Notes: generated from the letters alone by a model not told the origin. A stretch of DNA of 64,000 bases from Viola odorata (GCA_963691705.1 OY829538.1:16766443-16830442), one strand, 5' to 3'; positions 39,890 through 51,600 are shown, counted from the stretch's first letter. Numbers and translations: made by a program.

Positions 39890-42317
39890 CCAATGCTTGC
39901 CCTCAAGCATTACATTAAAAACAAAACAGTCCCCAAGTTTGAACACAACTATCAAATCTAAGCACAGAACAAAGCTACCATATTCACAAAAAGATCCTTT
40001 CAGGAACACAATTTCTTCCTAGATAAAACCCTGCATCAGATCAATAGGATAACGACCCTAGAGACAAGACTTTCACATACCAGATCTATCCACAAGTAAT
40101 CCTCACACTAGAAATAGTATTTGCACTCAAACTCAGCAAGGATAATGGCAAGGTGTTTACACTCAATCAATGCAAATAACAATGCACAAAACCAGATTTG
40201 CACTATCGACCCGAGTACGGAGAACACACGCGCAGGCAATCATACAATCATAAAAACTTCGCAAGGGTAAAGCAAAAATATTGTGTAAGAGAAGAGGGTT
40301 CAAAAGAGAGAGAAGGAAGGATAGAAGGCTTCTTAGCTGGAAGAAACGAGGTGGCGAGAGTGTCTCCTGTGTGGCAGCAGCGAAGCAAGGCAAAGAACTT
40401 CGGATTTGACAGTGGGGGTATTCTTCTTTGTAGTTCTCTTATCCTTCTAAATTTCTTCACTCTCTGCTCCGTTCTGACTTTTGCTCCTCTTTTGCTCGAA
40501 TATTTATTCATTCATTTTTTTCTTTTTTTTCTTTTTTTTTTCTTTTTTTTTCTTTTTTTCTTGAGCAAAAGAGGAGAGTACAAATAATTCCAATGGCTGA
40601 CTGGAGCAGCAGAGTCTCTGTTCTTGATCAGGCACAAACAAGTGCTTCAATTCCATTTTTCTCTCTGATTGCTTTGAACATTTGAATTAATTGTTCACTA
40701 ATCTGAAATTCTTCTTCTTTTGTTCTACTGTAGCTTGCCAGACTGTTGCTCTGGGTGTCTGCCTTTGTTTTCAGCTTAATGATCTCATAGTTGTCGTAAA
40801 TGTTCCTCTAGAATCTGCCTTGGCTCTCCATAATGTCGCGCATCTTGATCTTGCGTCTGAATACCCCCACTCTAATGTTATTACTTCTCTTTGCCCCACC
40901 TTGCTACTGCCAGAGAACTCTCGCCAGCTAAGAATAGAAAGAAAAGTCTCGAACAGTTAGAAGGTGATGAAAAGATGGGTGAAATGAGTGGCAGGGGCAA
41001 TATAAAAGCAAGAAAAAAGATAAGAAGAAAAATGCAAAGTTTTTAATCATTTCATCGCTTTCCTGCGACTAATGGTGCCTATACCCAGGGGTCTCATGCA
41101 AATCCAGCCAGTACACGGTTATGCATCCACTCAGAAAAGAGTTACGGCATGAAAGTTCAAAGAGCTCACACGGGTAAACAAATGACTACAAGCGACTAGA
41201 TCTGGCATGCTCATAAGGGCTAACAGTCAGAAAAATCATGCATGATCTGCAGGATAAATTGATTTGCTATGAATGACAGCTTTTGTTCTATACGTGCAAA
41301 AGATAGGATGCGTGTATGTTCACTCGAGGGGGTTTCAAAACAGTGGGGAGATTTTCACAAAACGCAGACTTGATTTTCAAAGGTACGAAACACAATTAAA
41401 GAATATGTGCAGAAAATCACATCTCATCATCATCTCTTCATATCCAAGCAGCAAATATCACAACAATTCCAACAAAATTCCTTAAATTCCTTCCCCACAC
41501 TTAAAGGACACATTGTCCTCAATGTGTGAATTAGGATAAAGAATATAATTGAAAACGAAATTTAAAAGATTGAATAAAGGAAGGATGGAACCCGGTGCTC
41601 AAGCTTGCGGTGGTGTTGGAATCCATGTCCTCTCCGGAGCTGGTGGTCGAGGTGGGTGGTGGCGACGGTGGCCGACTGGACCCAGGCGGCGCTGGCATGG
41701 CTGAGCGCGACGGTGACTGCGGCGGTGACAGGTGGAGGAGCTGGGGTCCTTTTTATTGGGTTTTGAAGTGGGTGCTCGCTCCCTTGGTAAGTACCATGGC
41801 TGATTTGGAATTTTGGGTATTTGGATTTAGGGAGCTGTGGATTAAAGAGGAAGAAGAAGACGATTTGCGTTTGAGAGGAAGAAAAGATAGTTAGGGGTTT
41901 GCGATGCTGTTTTGAATAAAGGTTTTTGGCATGATTTAATTCTAAGTGGGCTTGGTGATTTAAGCCCACGTGGACTCCTTGGGATGAAATTCCACTAAAG
42001 ACAAAACCAAATCCCAAGCCATAATTCCTTTCCAAGCTTTAATTATTTTCCACGCCTTTCTTCTTTACTAATCCTGGGAATAAGACTCAGCTCTGCTCCC
42101 ATCTTCCTGTCAAAACATGATACAAGCTCCATCAGACTTCTAGAAAATTTTATTGACAGGGAAGCAAAAGAAAATAAAAGAAAAGAAAATAAAAATAAAA
42201 TAAAAAATAAAATAAAATAAAATAAAAATAGAAATGAAAATGCAAATATCAAAAACACATGGGTTGCCTCCCATGAAGCGTCCCTCTTTATAGTCTCGGA
42301 CTAGACATTGTTCTCGA
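39890..42317 (-). other. Athila-A 3' non-coding region
   Basis: It contains no RT, integrase or ATHILA ORF. Blocks shared with Athila-B and C are CCCAATGCTTGCCCTCAAGC (39888), GGATAACGACCCTAG (40048), TAATGGTGCCTATACCCAGG (41080) and CATTGTCCTCAATGTG (41511). 41590-41770 is a GC-rich stretch foreign to its surroundings. Pyrimidine runs at 40500-40560 and A-rich runs at 42165-42240 yield low-complexity open frames, which I left out. Confidence 0.65.
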
Positions 42318-45032
42318 TCAGTCTCCAGCAGGTAAGTTGTGGATTGCATCGCTGATGTTAGCTATCCTCCATTCAATGGCCTCCTTGTACTCCTTCATTA
42401 TTCTCACACACTCTTCTTCATCCATTTTTGTCAACTTGCTGAAATTTGTCACTGGCAGACTCTTTCCCAGGCCTGGGAAAGAGTACTTCGGGTAATCTGA
42501 TAAATTTTTCAGTTCCAAGTTAGGGGCTTCTTTATTTTCCTCGTTCATATCCAAACCTTTCTCCATCTCAAGCATTTTTGGCTTGTCAATATTTCTGCTA
42601 ACAACACACTCCAAAGGGTCAGTAGCAATTAATTCATGAATATTATCAGCATCAGGATCAATAATATCTATGCAATTAACACTATACATGTCATCAGGAA
42701 ATCTCATGGCATCATACATATTAAATTTAACAAGTTCACCACAAAATTCCAATGTCAAACTCCCTCCAGCCACATCAATCATTGCCCTTGCTGTCCTCAA
42801 GAATGGTCTACCCAGCAGTATCTCTGTAGATTTTGTTGAATGCTCATTATCCATATCTACAACATAGAAGTCAGCTGGAAAAACAAAATCATTCACTTGA
42901 ACTAGCACATCCTCAATGACTCCTACAGGGTATATAATTGATCTATCAGCTAATTGAATTACAACCATTGTCTCTTTCAATTCACCGATATTCAGAGTCT
43001 TAAAAATAGTTAATGACATAACATTAATCCCAGCGCCAAGATCGCATAGTGCCTTCTCAATGGACTGCTCTCCAATTTTGCAAGGAATCACAAAGGTTCC
43101 TCCATCCTTGCATTTGTTTGGCAATTTCTTTTGAAAAACAGCAAACACATTCTCATTCAAGTTGACCCTTTCTATACCTGAAAGCTTCTTTTTATTAGTG
43201 CATAAATCTTTAAGAAACTTGGCATATTTGGGCACTTGCGCTATCATATCAAGTAAAGGAATATTTATGGCTACTTTTCGAAATATATCTAAAATAGCCT
43301 GCTCTTCCTTTGCCTTCTTGGACTTTTCAGCCCTTTTGGGAAAAGGAAGAGGGATTACCTGATTTTCCTTTCTTGACAACGTCTCTGGAACTGGTTTTTC
43401 AGAAATTACCTTCATTTCTGGTTCAAATTCTGGTGGAGGTGGAACTGCCTCAGGTCGACTCTTCCCCAGGCCTGTGGACGAGTCCGCTATGTCTGGAATA
43501 TTTGTTCCACTCCTTAATGTCATGGAACTGACATTATGTATAGGGTTGTCCACAGTAGTTGATGGTAACCGTCCTCCCTGCCCTTGTTTACTGAGTTTCA
43601 TCTCCCCTAACTCCCTTTGTAAGGTAGCAATACTGGCTTGGGTTGATTGGGCGAGATTTGTAATGCTGGCTTGAGTAGCTTGCATAAACTGTTTAAGCAT
43701 ATCCTCCATTGAGGGTCCAGTAATCAGTAGGGGTTGTTGTGGGGCTGGGAGTTGTGGTGTATTGGGTCTAGGGACGAAATTTTGTAGGTTCATGGGTGGT
43801 GGTTGCTGTTGAGCATGGTATTGATTATTTGGGAATTGAACCGTGGTGTTGGAGCTTGTGTTTCCTCTCCAACCAGGATTGTTATTATACTGAGTTTGGT
43901 TGTATTCGGGCTTGTGGGGTGGATACCTACCATACTGCTGTTGATACTGCAATACCGAATTAACCTCTTCGGGTGTTCCTTTGTTCAAGATGCATTCATC
44001 TGTATGGTGTCCTTGTTGCCCGCACATACCACATATCATGGTCGGCTGTACCTGCTGTACCTGTGATTGTCCTACACAAAACTTATCCAAACGATCAGAA
44101 ATTTCATCCATTTTAGTTTCAAGTGCAGAAACATTACCTGTAGGATTTTCTCTTTCGCTTGACTCATTTAGCTCGCTATTTTCAGCCAAGATCTGAAGCA
44201 ATTGATTCGCCTTCGTGAGGGTGCAATCTTGTAACGCTCCTCCAGCAGCTCCATCTACAACCAACTTGTCTCTAACACATAAACCATCATAGAAGTATTG
44301 TACCTGGTTCCAATCAGAAACTCCATGGTTTGGGCAGATTTCTAATAGGTTCCTGAAGCGTTGATAATACTCCCCAAAACTCTCTATGGGGGACTGTTTG
44401 ATGGACACTATATTCTTCCTGGCATTTCCAGCCTTACTAGAGGACCAAAATTTGTTGAGAAAGGTGCTCAACATTTGCTGCCATGTGTTAATCGAGTTAT
44501 GCGGTAAGCTTAGGAACCAATTCCTAGCTTTATCCTCTAGGGTCCATGGAAAGGCTCGGAGTTTGGCTCGGTTGATGTCAACTCGAGGGGGTTTGTGAGT
44601 GTCACATTCCCAATGGAGATATTGCAGATGCTTGAATGGGTTCTCGTTAGGCAGATCGTAGAACTTCTTAAGATTGTGGATCATGTTTGGTTTCAGGTTC
44701 CAGTCATGCTCTACGGGCGGATATTGGACACAAAAGTGTGTGTCCGGAGGTGGTCCCTCACTGTTCCGCTGCCTGAAGGTCTGCTCTATAGGAGGAGGTG
44801 GTGGTGGTGGCTGGTCCATTTCTTGTTCGAAGAGAGGGTTCTCTCTTACTGCTGCAAACGCACTTTCCCCCAGGCCTGTGGAAAAGTCTGCTGACTGCAA
44901 AAAACTGTTTTCAGAAACAGTTTCTTCAGATTCTGTCCTCTGCCTTTCTGCTCGCTGCTTCCTGTACTGAGCTTCTGTTTTTGTCAACTCTGGGTTGTAT
45001 GGAAGTAATGGCAGTCGGGAGGACCTGGTCAT
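42318..45032 (-). CDS. Athila gag-protease polyprotein (904 aa)
   Basis: The start MTRSSRLPLLPYN (45032) lies 35 nt from the PBS. It has a proline run at 74-81; capsid region ~115-290 (FPWTLEDKARNWFLSLP, SFGEYYQRF); zinc knuckle CGMCGQQGHHTDEC 334-347; a Gln/Asn/Pro-rich linker; and aspartic protease ~640-760 with active-site DLGA at 664-667 and ILLGRPFLRTARA near 738-750. It ends within the linker that normally leads to RT. Gag forms the particle and protease matures it. The frame is intact, unusual for this window, so the element could supply Gag but needs RT and integrase from another Athila. It would be transcribed from the LTR at 45089-46507. Confidence 0.9.
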   Translation of the reverse strand: MTRSSRLPLLPYNPELTKTEAQYRKQRAERQRTESEETVSENSFLQSADFSTGLGESAFAAVRENPLFEQEMDQPPPPPPPIEQTFRQRNSEGPPPDTHFCVQYPPVEHDWNLKPNMIHNLKKFYDLPNENPFKHLQYLHWECDTHKPPRVDINRAKLRAFPWTLEDKARNWFLSLPHNSINTWQQMLSTFLNKFWSSSKAGNARKNIVSIKQSPIESFGEYYQRFRNLLEICPNHGVSDWNQVQYFYDGLCVRDKLVVDGAAGGALQDCTLTKANQLLQILAENSELNESSERENPTGNVSALETKMDEISDRLDKFCVGQSQVQQVQPTMICGMCGQQGHHTDECILNKGTPEEVNSVLQYQQQYGRYPPHKPEYNQTQYNNNPGWRGNTSSNTTVQFPNNQYHAQQQPPPMNLQNFVPRPNTPQLPAPQQPLLITGPSMEDMLKQFMQATQASITNLAQSTQASIATLQRELGEMKLSKQGQGGRLPSTTVDNPIHNVSSMTLRSGTNIPDIADSSTGLGKSRPEAVPPPPEFEPEMKVISEKPVPETLSRKENQVIPLPFPKRAEKSKKAKEEQAILDIFRKVAINIPLLDMIAQVPKYAKFLKDLCTNKKKLSGIERVNLNENVFAVFQKKLPNKCKDGGTFVIPCKIGEQSIEKALCDLGAGINVMSLTIFKTLNIGELKETMVVIQLADRSIIYPVGVIEDVLVQVNDFVFPADFYVVDMDNEHSTKSTEILLGRPFLRTARAMIDVAGGSLTLEFCGELVKFNMYDAMRFPDDMYSVNCIDIIDPDADNIHELIATDPLECVVSRNIDKPKMLEMEKGLDMNEENKEAPNLELKNLSDYPKYSFPGLGKSLPVTNFSKLTKMDEEECVRIMKEYKEAIEWRIANISDAIHNLPAGD

Positions 45033-45066
45033 AAAACAAGGAAATTAAAATTAGTACCGAAGAAAT

Positions 45067-45083
45067 CCCCGGCAACGGCGCCA
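45067..45083 (-). other. Athila-A PBS (tRNA-Asp)
   Basis: TGGCGCCGTTGCCGGGG on the minus strand, a full 17-nt match to the complement of the plant tRNA-Asp 3' end, 5 nt from the LTR border at 45089. Confidence 0.92.
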
Positions 45084-45088
45084 AAATT

Positions 45089-46507
45089 TGATGGTTGCCG
45101 AAACCAGCAAAAATAAATCATGCAATTCACCATGCACAATTAATTAAAACTGTAGCAAGTGGTAAAAGGATCGAACCGCAGGGATTTCTGGACAATAATA
45201 ATTTCTGTTCAAAGACCAAAATTGTAACAGTGGTAAAAACCAATGAGTGGGATTTTGTGTGCAATTAATTTAATAAATGTAGAAAATAATAACAGTAAAC
45301 AAGTGATGATTGGATTAACTCAGGTGATGACAGATTCCCGGTAAAGACTCAATCTAGACCATGATTCAAATAGTTGATCATCGATGCAAAAATATTCAAA
45401 ACCAATTCTATAGAAAGGCTATAGAGACCAGCGGTACTCTGAGCCTCCTGCTCTCCTCCTACTCAAGATTCCTAAGGCGGTACTCCTACTAGGATCCCTA
45501 ACCGTTCAATAACTTTAAGGCGGTACTCCTAATAAAGTTTAATTGAAGGGTTGATTAAACACGGGGAGAGACCTTTCCCGATCTAGAAGAGAATTTCTTC
45601 TACTTCTATAAACCGGATTCTACCCTTTTCTAATTAGCTCTTACACTAATTAGTTACCTACAGATTCCTATCAACGATGTAGAATCCAACGTTTCTAAGA
45701 AAAGATGTAATCATTCATATTTAAAATCAAGTTAGCTACTCTTAATCAAAACATGAATAAATTGACATTTAATTAAAAAGGGTAGAAATATGGAATCAGA
45801 ATTTATAAAACTCAGTTTGATCTCACAACATATCAGACCATGATCCTAGAGTCTTTACCAAGAATAAATGAAATTAACCAGAACACATAATTAAATCAAA
45901 TAAATAATATGCATGAATTAATTTATTAAAGAAGATGAAAGAGAAGGGAACAGTAGCAAAGTGTGGCGTGATGAAGAAAAGAGACACCACTCCCTCTTTC
46001 CTCCAAACATCCAAAAAATAGGTAAACAATCCTAGTTGTTCTCAATCTCTAGAAAAATAGGATAATAATTCAATTTGAATTTGTTTTATCCTAACCCAAA
46101 ACAAAATAGACTAAAAGAAGTCTATTAGAAAGAAAAGGGATCTTCAAAATAATTCTTCCAAGTAATTAGCTGCGCTGGTATGCGTCCTTCCTCTATATCA
46201 AGCCCAAGCCCAAGCCCAGCTGACTTGGATAAATTGTTTGCTGCCCAGGATCACTTTTCTTCACAATTTCATGTCCTTTCCTTTGAACTCAAGCTGAAAT
46301 TGTTTGGCTCTTTGGACAGCAGCTTGTCAATCTAGGAGTATTCCACCATCTCAAGCTCTTTTCATAGTTTTTCTCTTCTTTTCTCTCAATTCAGCTTCGT
46401 ATCAAGTAATCTGCAAAAAGGAATAAAAAGTGCACACAATCAGTAGAATCATCATCCAAAAGAGCAAAAAAGAGTGATGATTAATAAGGCATTTTAGCAC
46501 TCAATCA
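45089..46507 (-). repeat. Athila-A 5' LTR (1419 bp)
   Basis: Full-length LTR with ends TGATGG / CAATCA, read on the minus strand as TGATTGAGTG…AACCATCA. It includes two AAGGCGGTACTCCT repeats (45475, 45519). Compared with the 3' LTR, it differs by about two bases plus the 598 bp present only here. It ends 7 bp before the TIR of the next transposon. Confidence 0.9.
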
Positions 46508-46514
46508 CAATCAC

Positions 46515-48488
46515 TAAGGCTGCGTTTCACAACGCAAAATTTCTGTTTTGCAAAATTTTTTATTTTGCAAAACAACAGAAAATTTTCAATTCTGTTTCAC
46601 AGCTACAATACGTTTTCTGTTTTGCAAAATGCATTTTTCAGCCTTAGAAAACTCGAAATTGTATTCACCTAACAGCTATTTCTTATGTTTTTGAAAAACA
46701 AAAGCTACTACTTTTGTTAAATCAATTTTATTTTAATTAAAAAAAAATGCTAATATTTTTTTTAAAAAACAAAAGCTACTACTTTTGTTAAATCAATTTT
46801 ATTTTAATTAAAAAAAAATGCTAATATTTTTTTTAAAAAAAAATAATAAACTAAATAGTAGCCTATTTTAAATTTGTTAAAGATCAAATATAAATATGCT
46901 AAATATATTCATGTCTAAATTCAAAAGCATAAGCCATTTAGGGGAAAAAAAATTGAAAAATTTTCAGAAAATTTTCCACAATCTGTTTCACAGCAACATT
47001 TTGCAAATGGAAAATTTTCAGCAAATTTTTCAATTTTGCAATTACAAAACAGATTTTCAGAATTAACACTACAAGTTTAGAATATTTTGCAAACGTCATA
47101 TTTGAAGTTTTGCAATTGCAAAACGGTTTTTCAGAATTAACACTACAAGTTTAGAAGATTAATTAATCTAAAAATCCAAGAAATTGTAAAAAAATAATTA
47201 ATTATAGATTTTTTCATTCTTCTAGATTTTTAGATTAATTAATTTGTTTTGGAATTTTAACATTTTTTTGTGAATTTTTACAATTTTTTGGAAAAATATT
47301 TTCAGATTAATTTTTTTTTTGGAATTTTATATATTTTTTTGGAATTTTTACATTTTTTGGATGTTTTACAATTATTTTTGGATTTTTAGATTAATAAATT
47401 TTTTTGGAAGCTTTAATTTTTTTTGGGAATTTTTACATTTTTTTGGAATTTTAACATTTTTTTGGATTTTTAGATTAATTAAATATTTTTTTGAAATTTT
47501 TACATATTGTTTCTGGATTTTTAGGTTAATTACTTTTTTATATAAATTTTACATTCTTTTTTGGATTTTTTACATTTGTTTTAGAGTTTTTATTTTTTTT
47601 CTAATTTTTTAGTTAAAGTCAACAGTCAACACTAACGGTCTGTTAGTTTGACTAACAGAAACTAAACTTTTGTCGTTGAGCCTTGGTACATGGGAGGTTG
47701 AATAGTGTTTTTAAAAACCAGGAGAGATTTCTATTTTTCGCGTTAGTATAGGGGGCCTTTTTACTGTATGGTATATCGAATTATCGACTGAACTAATGTT
47801 AATGTTTGTAATTCCAATGTTCCAAGATTATATTTTTACTTATTTAGTATTTATTAAACTAATATTTGTATGTAATTCGATATTACCGTAATACCGTACA
47901 GAAATTATTAAGAGTATTGGTTAATTAATTTTCCAGTAAATATTGATTTAATTTTATTCGTATGAATTTAATTAGGAGTATTCATTAATTAAAACAATTG
48001 GAACATTGGAATCAATTTACCAGGATTAATTTTAGATGAATATAAAAAAAAGGTGTATCTTTAGCCATATTTATTCTTATTTGTTTAGGTTGTATGAAGT
48101 TATTTGTTTTAAATCGAGTTTGTATTTATTTCATAATGTAACTTTCGATAATAACATGATCAAAAATGTTATTCATTACAATGTTAAACATTGAATGTTA
48201 CTCGTATGATTTTAATTAGGAATATTAGTTAGTTAAATATTAATTATAAAGTATTTTTAGCACAATTTGTATCAATTTACATAAATTACAAGGGTAGATA
48301 TTCCTAAAATAACATTATTTTTTTTAGATTAACAATATGGATTTATTAAACTAGAGTAAAAAAAAATAAATTGGAAAATGTTTGCAAAACAGAAAATTTT
48401 GCAAACATTTTGGCTGTGGAACAACTTTTGCAAAATTTTCCAGTTTTGCCAAATTTTCAGAAAATTTTGCGTTGTGAAACAACCCTTA
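46515..48488. mobile_element. TIR DNA transposon, non-autonomous, ~1.97 kb
   Basis: The left end TAAGGCTGCGTTTCACAACG (46515) and the inverted right end TAAGGGTTGTTTCACAACG (48488) continue as GCAAAAT on both sides, giving a ~26-bp TIR. Subterminal zones on both sides are full of GTTTTGCAAAAT, AAAATTTTCAG and CTGTTTCACAG in both orientations, a pattern of transposase-binding arrays. The interior is AT-rich with a tandem duplication at 46694-46836. There is no transposase. The TSD cannot be tested because Athila-A sits 7 bp from the left end. The superfamily is uncertain (PIF/Harbinger-like GG(G/C)TGTTT ends, or hAT). Confidence 0.7.
46694..46836. repeat. 71-bp tandem duplication inside the TIR element
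   Basis: Two units of period 71 containing ACAAAAGCTACTACTTTTGT and ATGCTAATATTTTTTTTAAA. AT-rich, non-coding. Confidence 0.8.
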
Positions 48489-49675
48489 ATTATTTTAATT
48501 TGTTTAGGGTGATGTTGATTCAAACCAATTAAAAATATAGGGAATTTACTATGACATTTATGATACAAATTCAGAACATTTAATTATAAATCAGATTAAT
48601 TCCTATCTATTCTTCCTCCAATTTTTCGCATAAATATGATCTCATTTTTTTCTTAGAATTTTAGTCTCCTATTCTAACAAAGTCATTCATGACATCAAAT
48701 AAACTAAAGTTTTTTGTTGTTGTCAATAATGTGACCTTAAATTATTTTAAAATGAATTTAATTTAATTAATATATTTATTAATAAATGACATTATTAATT
48801 ATGTATTATCCTCTTATTTTTAAGAAAAAAAATAAATACATGTCAAAATAATTTAATACCACATTATAAACATGCAAATGAACTTCAAATTATTTTTGAT
48901 AACTGTAACTTATTTTGTCCAATATAGTGGTTGATTTGAGCTAATTAAAAATACATTAACTTATTTGATATTAGTTGGAAATGCATAGGCAAGTGCAAAA
49001 TATTAATTATTGATCGTTCCTTCTTCCAAATTCTCGCAAATAAGAACTTGGATATCCATGTACAACATTCAGAGCCGTAAGCAACGAAATAACTCGGGGT
49101 CTTCTTTTCTAATTAGCTCACTTAAATTGCTATTTATTTTTTATTTATGTTTATGAGATTCGTTACTACCTATATCTTTAAAAAAAACTAACATATCATT
49201 GAAACATTATACAAAATAATCAGGATATAAAATTGTTAAGTTTATATTCCAAATTTTGACTCAATTGAGTATCATATATATGGATTTCTTTAGAAAATTG
49301 CATATATTTTGAATAGGGGAAAAAACCTTAAAATCAATCCGGATATGCAAAATTAATTCATAAAAATTAACCCAAACATGGATTCCCTCAAGAGGTTGTA
49401 CATGCTTTGTCTTTTAAAAAATAAATTGAGTAAAACGTTGTATATGACTATATCCTAATTAGGTTAGGCTAGTTATGGAGAAAAATTTAAAATTAAGCAA
49501 TACCAAATCTAATTACCACTAAGAAATATAATGGAGAAGTTGAATATATCATGGTTTATGATCGAGGAATTACTTAATGTAAATAAAAAAACCAATTGAT
49601 ATTAATTATTAAACAAAAACAATAAAATAAATTAATTTAAAAAAAATAACAAAACAAAACAAATAATTATGATTA
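48489..49675. other. AT-rich intergenic DNA, no gene seen
   Basis: No reading frame of note and no recognisable element. Strongly AT-rich, with A- and T-runs. Confidence 0.4.
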
Positions 49676-50189
49676 TAATTTAAATTAAATAATCATGTTT
49701 TTAATTTTAGTTTCTTATATTATTACATGCTTGGAAAACTAAGTATGTATTTTATTTTGGTATCCTTAAATCTTGTGGATCAATACTAATTTTATTCGCA
49801 CCTGACCGGGTATTTAGGTATTTTATTATCTATATATACTATATATATCTAATATATATTATCTAACTTAATATTTATTTTTCTATATTAAATTATTTTC
49901 TAATTTCAAATTCTTACTAAAAGTTACATATATAATTTAAATTAACTAATTATGTTTTTAATTTTAATTACTTATATTATTACATGTTTGGAAAACTAAT
50001 TATGTGTTTTATTTGGGTATCCTTAAATTTTGTGGATCAATACTAATTCTATTCACACCTGTTTTCCTACTTAGGTATTTTATTATCTATATATACTATA
50101 TATATTTAATATATATTATCTAACTTAATATATATTTTTCTATAATAAATTATTTACTAATTTCAAATTCTCACTAAAAGTTACGTATA
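49676..50189. repeat. Tandem duplication of ~257 bp, roughly 90% identical
   Basis: 49676-49932 and 49933-50189 share ATTATTACATG-TTGGAAAACTAA, GTGGATCAATACTAATT and TTTATCTATATATACTATAT in the same order. Substitutions are scattered, so it is older than the 337-bp duplication at 36.6 kb. Non-coding. Confidence 0.8.
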
Positions 50190-51600
50190 TAATAATTCTT
50201 TATTAATTAAATAAATGGTCATTTAATAATAAAAATAAAAGTGGATTACTTAATTGAAAAATTAATTTATAAGTTTGTTCACTTTCTAATTTACTATTAT
50301 TAGTGTTATTTTAAAATATTATTATAAGCTACTTCCATGTGATTTCTAAGAGACTAACGAATGTAGCAGACTCGATTTTATTTCCACTTTTGCCATATAG
50401 GAAAGATATAATTTTTTTTAAAGTTTGTGTTGTTGTTGTTTAGCTTGAAATTGAAAAAATAATCTAGTTTTTATCTAAAAATATATATTAAAATCTCATG
50501 AAAATACATTTATGTAATCATTAAAAATATACTCAAAATATTTATTTTGTAACATTTTATTTATTTATTATATAATAATAATAAAATTATTAACTTTATT
50601 GATTAAAAAATTAAATATATTTTTAGGTAACTATATAAAGAAACCCTAAATTTTACAAAAACTCCCACTTTGAACTCAATAGTACTCCCGCTATTGTTAA
50701 AAATTTCAATACTTTCACAATTTGTTTAATTATTTCTTCAACGAACTAAGAACAACAACTTCTGCTTTAAGTAAATTGGCTGAACTATTTTTTCCCCAAA
50801 TTTAAAAAGCGACAATTATTATTGGATAAAGTTTTTAATAGATTTATAAAACTTAAAAAAAAAATTAAGAGTGTAATAGACTTTTAAACAATAACTTAAG
50901 GGTATAATAGACTTTTAAAAAATAAGATCTTTCGTTCTTTTTATATAATATAGATATAGATATAGATTATAATTTTCCTCTTACTTGAGAAGGATGAAAA
51001 AAAGGTTTCAACAATTTTCAATGTGTATTTAACTTGTTTTTTATTCGAATTAGCTTAATGAGCTAAATTTTTAGTTCACTCATTATATAATTGGAGTGAT
51101 TTATTAGCGTTAATTTTTAGCTACACCCTCATTTTATAAATAAAAAATAATAGTAATTAAAAAAAAACTCTCTTAAGAAAACATGTTATTTATTTGTTTA
51201 TTTATTTTAAAAACATGTTATTTTAGCTTTTATTATTTATTTAATGTATTCAAAAACCTTAAAAGACAGCTACGAGGTGACCTGAAAAGAGAAAGAAAAA
51301 GAAAAAGAAAACAAGATACCAGATGATCATCTAACTGGCTTTTTTTTTGGGCTATTAGCCCATAAACCAAAGCCCTTTCCTTTCTCCTTTCATTTCACCA
51401 AAAATCCTCTAAAATTTAATACAGATTCAAAACTGTTGATGCATGCTAGAAAAACCCTCACCAGTCACCGCCATTAACGCAAAAAGTTCATCATTTCATA
51501 GAAGAGGTTGTGTTTCGTTCAATTAATAGAACGACTTGTTTTAAGCAAATTTCTCCGCTGAGATTGTTCAAAGCAAGGCCTAAGCATTCTCATAGCTTAT
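50190..51600. other. AT-rich intergenic DNA and LTO1 upstream region
   Basis: No gene to about 51250. The last 350 bp (51300-51657) are less AT-rich and presumably hold the promoter and 5' UTR of the LTO1-like gene. GGGCTATTAGCCCATAAA (51349) carries the plant site-II-like TGGGCY/GGCCCA theme in part. No clear TATA box is seen, as is common for housekeeping genes. Confidence 0.4.

Larger units (their letters stand above)
39053..46507 (-). mobile_element. Athila-A: recent, non-autonomous Athila element (gag-protease only)
   Basis: 5' LTR 45089-46507 (1419 bp), PBS, an intact gag-protease ORF, then directly 3' non-coding sequence (the block CTTCATGGGAGGCAACCCAT on the minus strand near 42268-42287 resembles what follows integrase in Athila elements), a PPT, and 3' LTR 39053-39873 (821 bp). 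RT, RNase H and integrase are absent. The LTRs are almost identical except for a clean 598-bp gap in the 3' LTR. No target duplication can be tested because the left side continues into a second, partial internal region. Confidence 0.9.

Noticed and set aside
40163..40587. Overlapping ORFs on both strands in Athila-A
   Set aside because: They fall in conserved Athila non-coding sequence and a T-rich run. There is no ATHILA-family or other protein similarity.
37607..46507. Two independent Athila insertions side by side
   Set aside because: A single LTR is shared between the two internal regions, and there is no intervening host DNA or target duplication. A tandem structure explains it better.
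47319..47612. 97-codon ORF rich in Phe, Ile, Tyr and Trp
   Set aside because: It is translated from TTTTTGGAATTTTACA-type low-complexity DNA inside the TIR element; not a membrane protein gene.
49840..50110. Helitron ends (TCTATATATACTATATAT start)
   Set aside because: The TC start motif is also simple AT sequence, and I could not find a matching hairpin plus CTRR end at a sensible distance.
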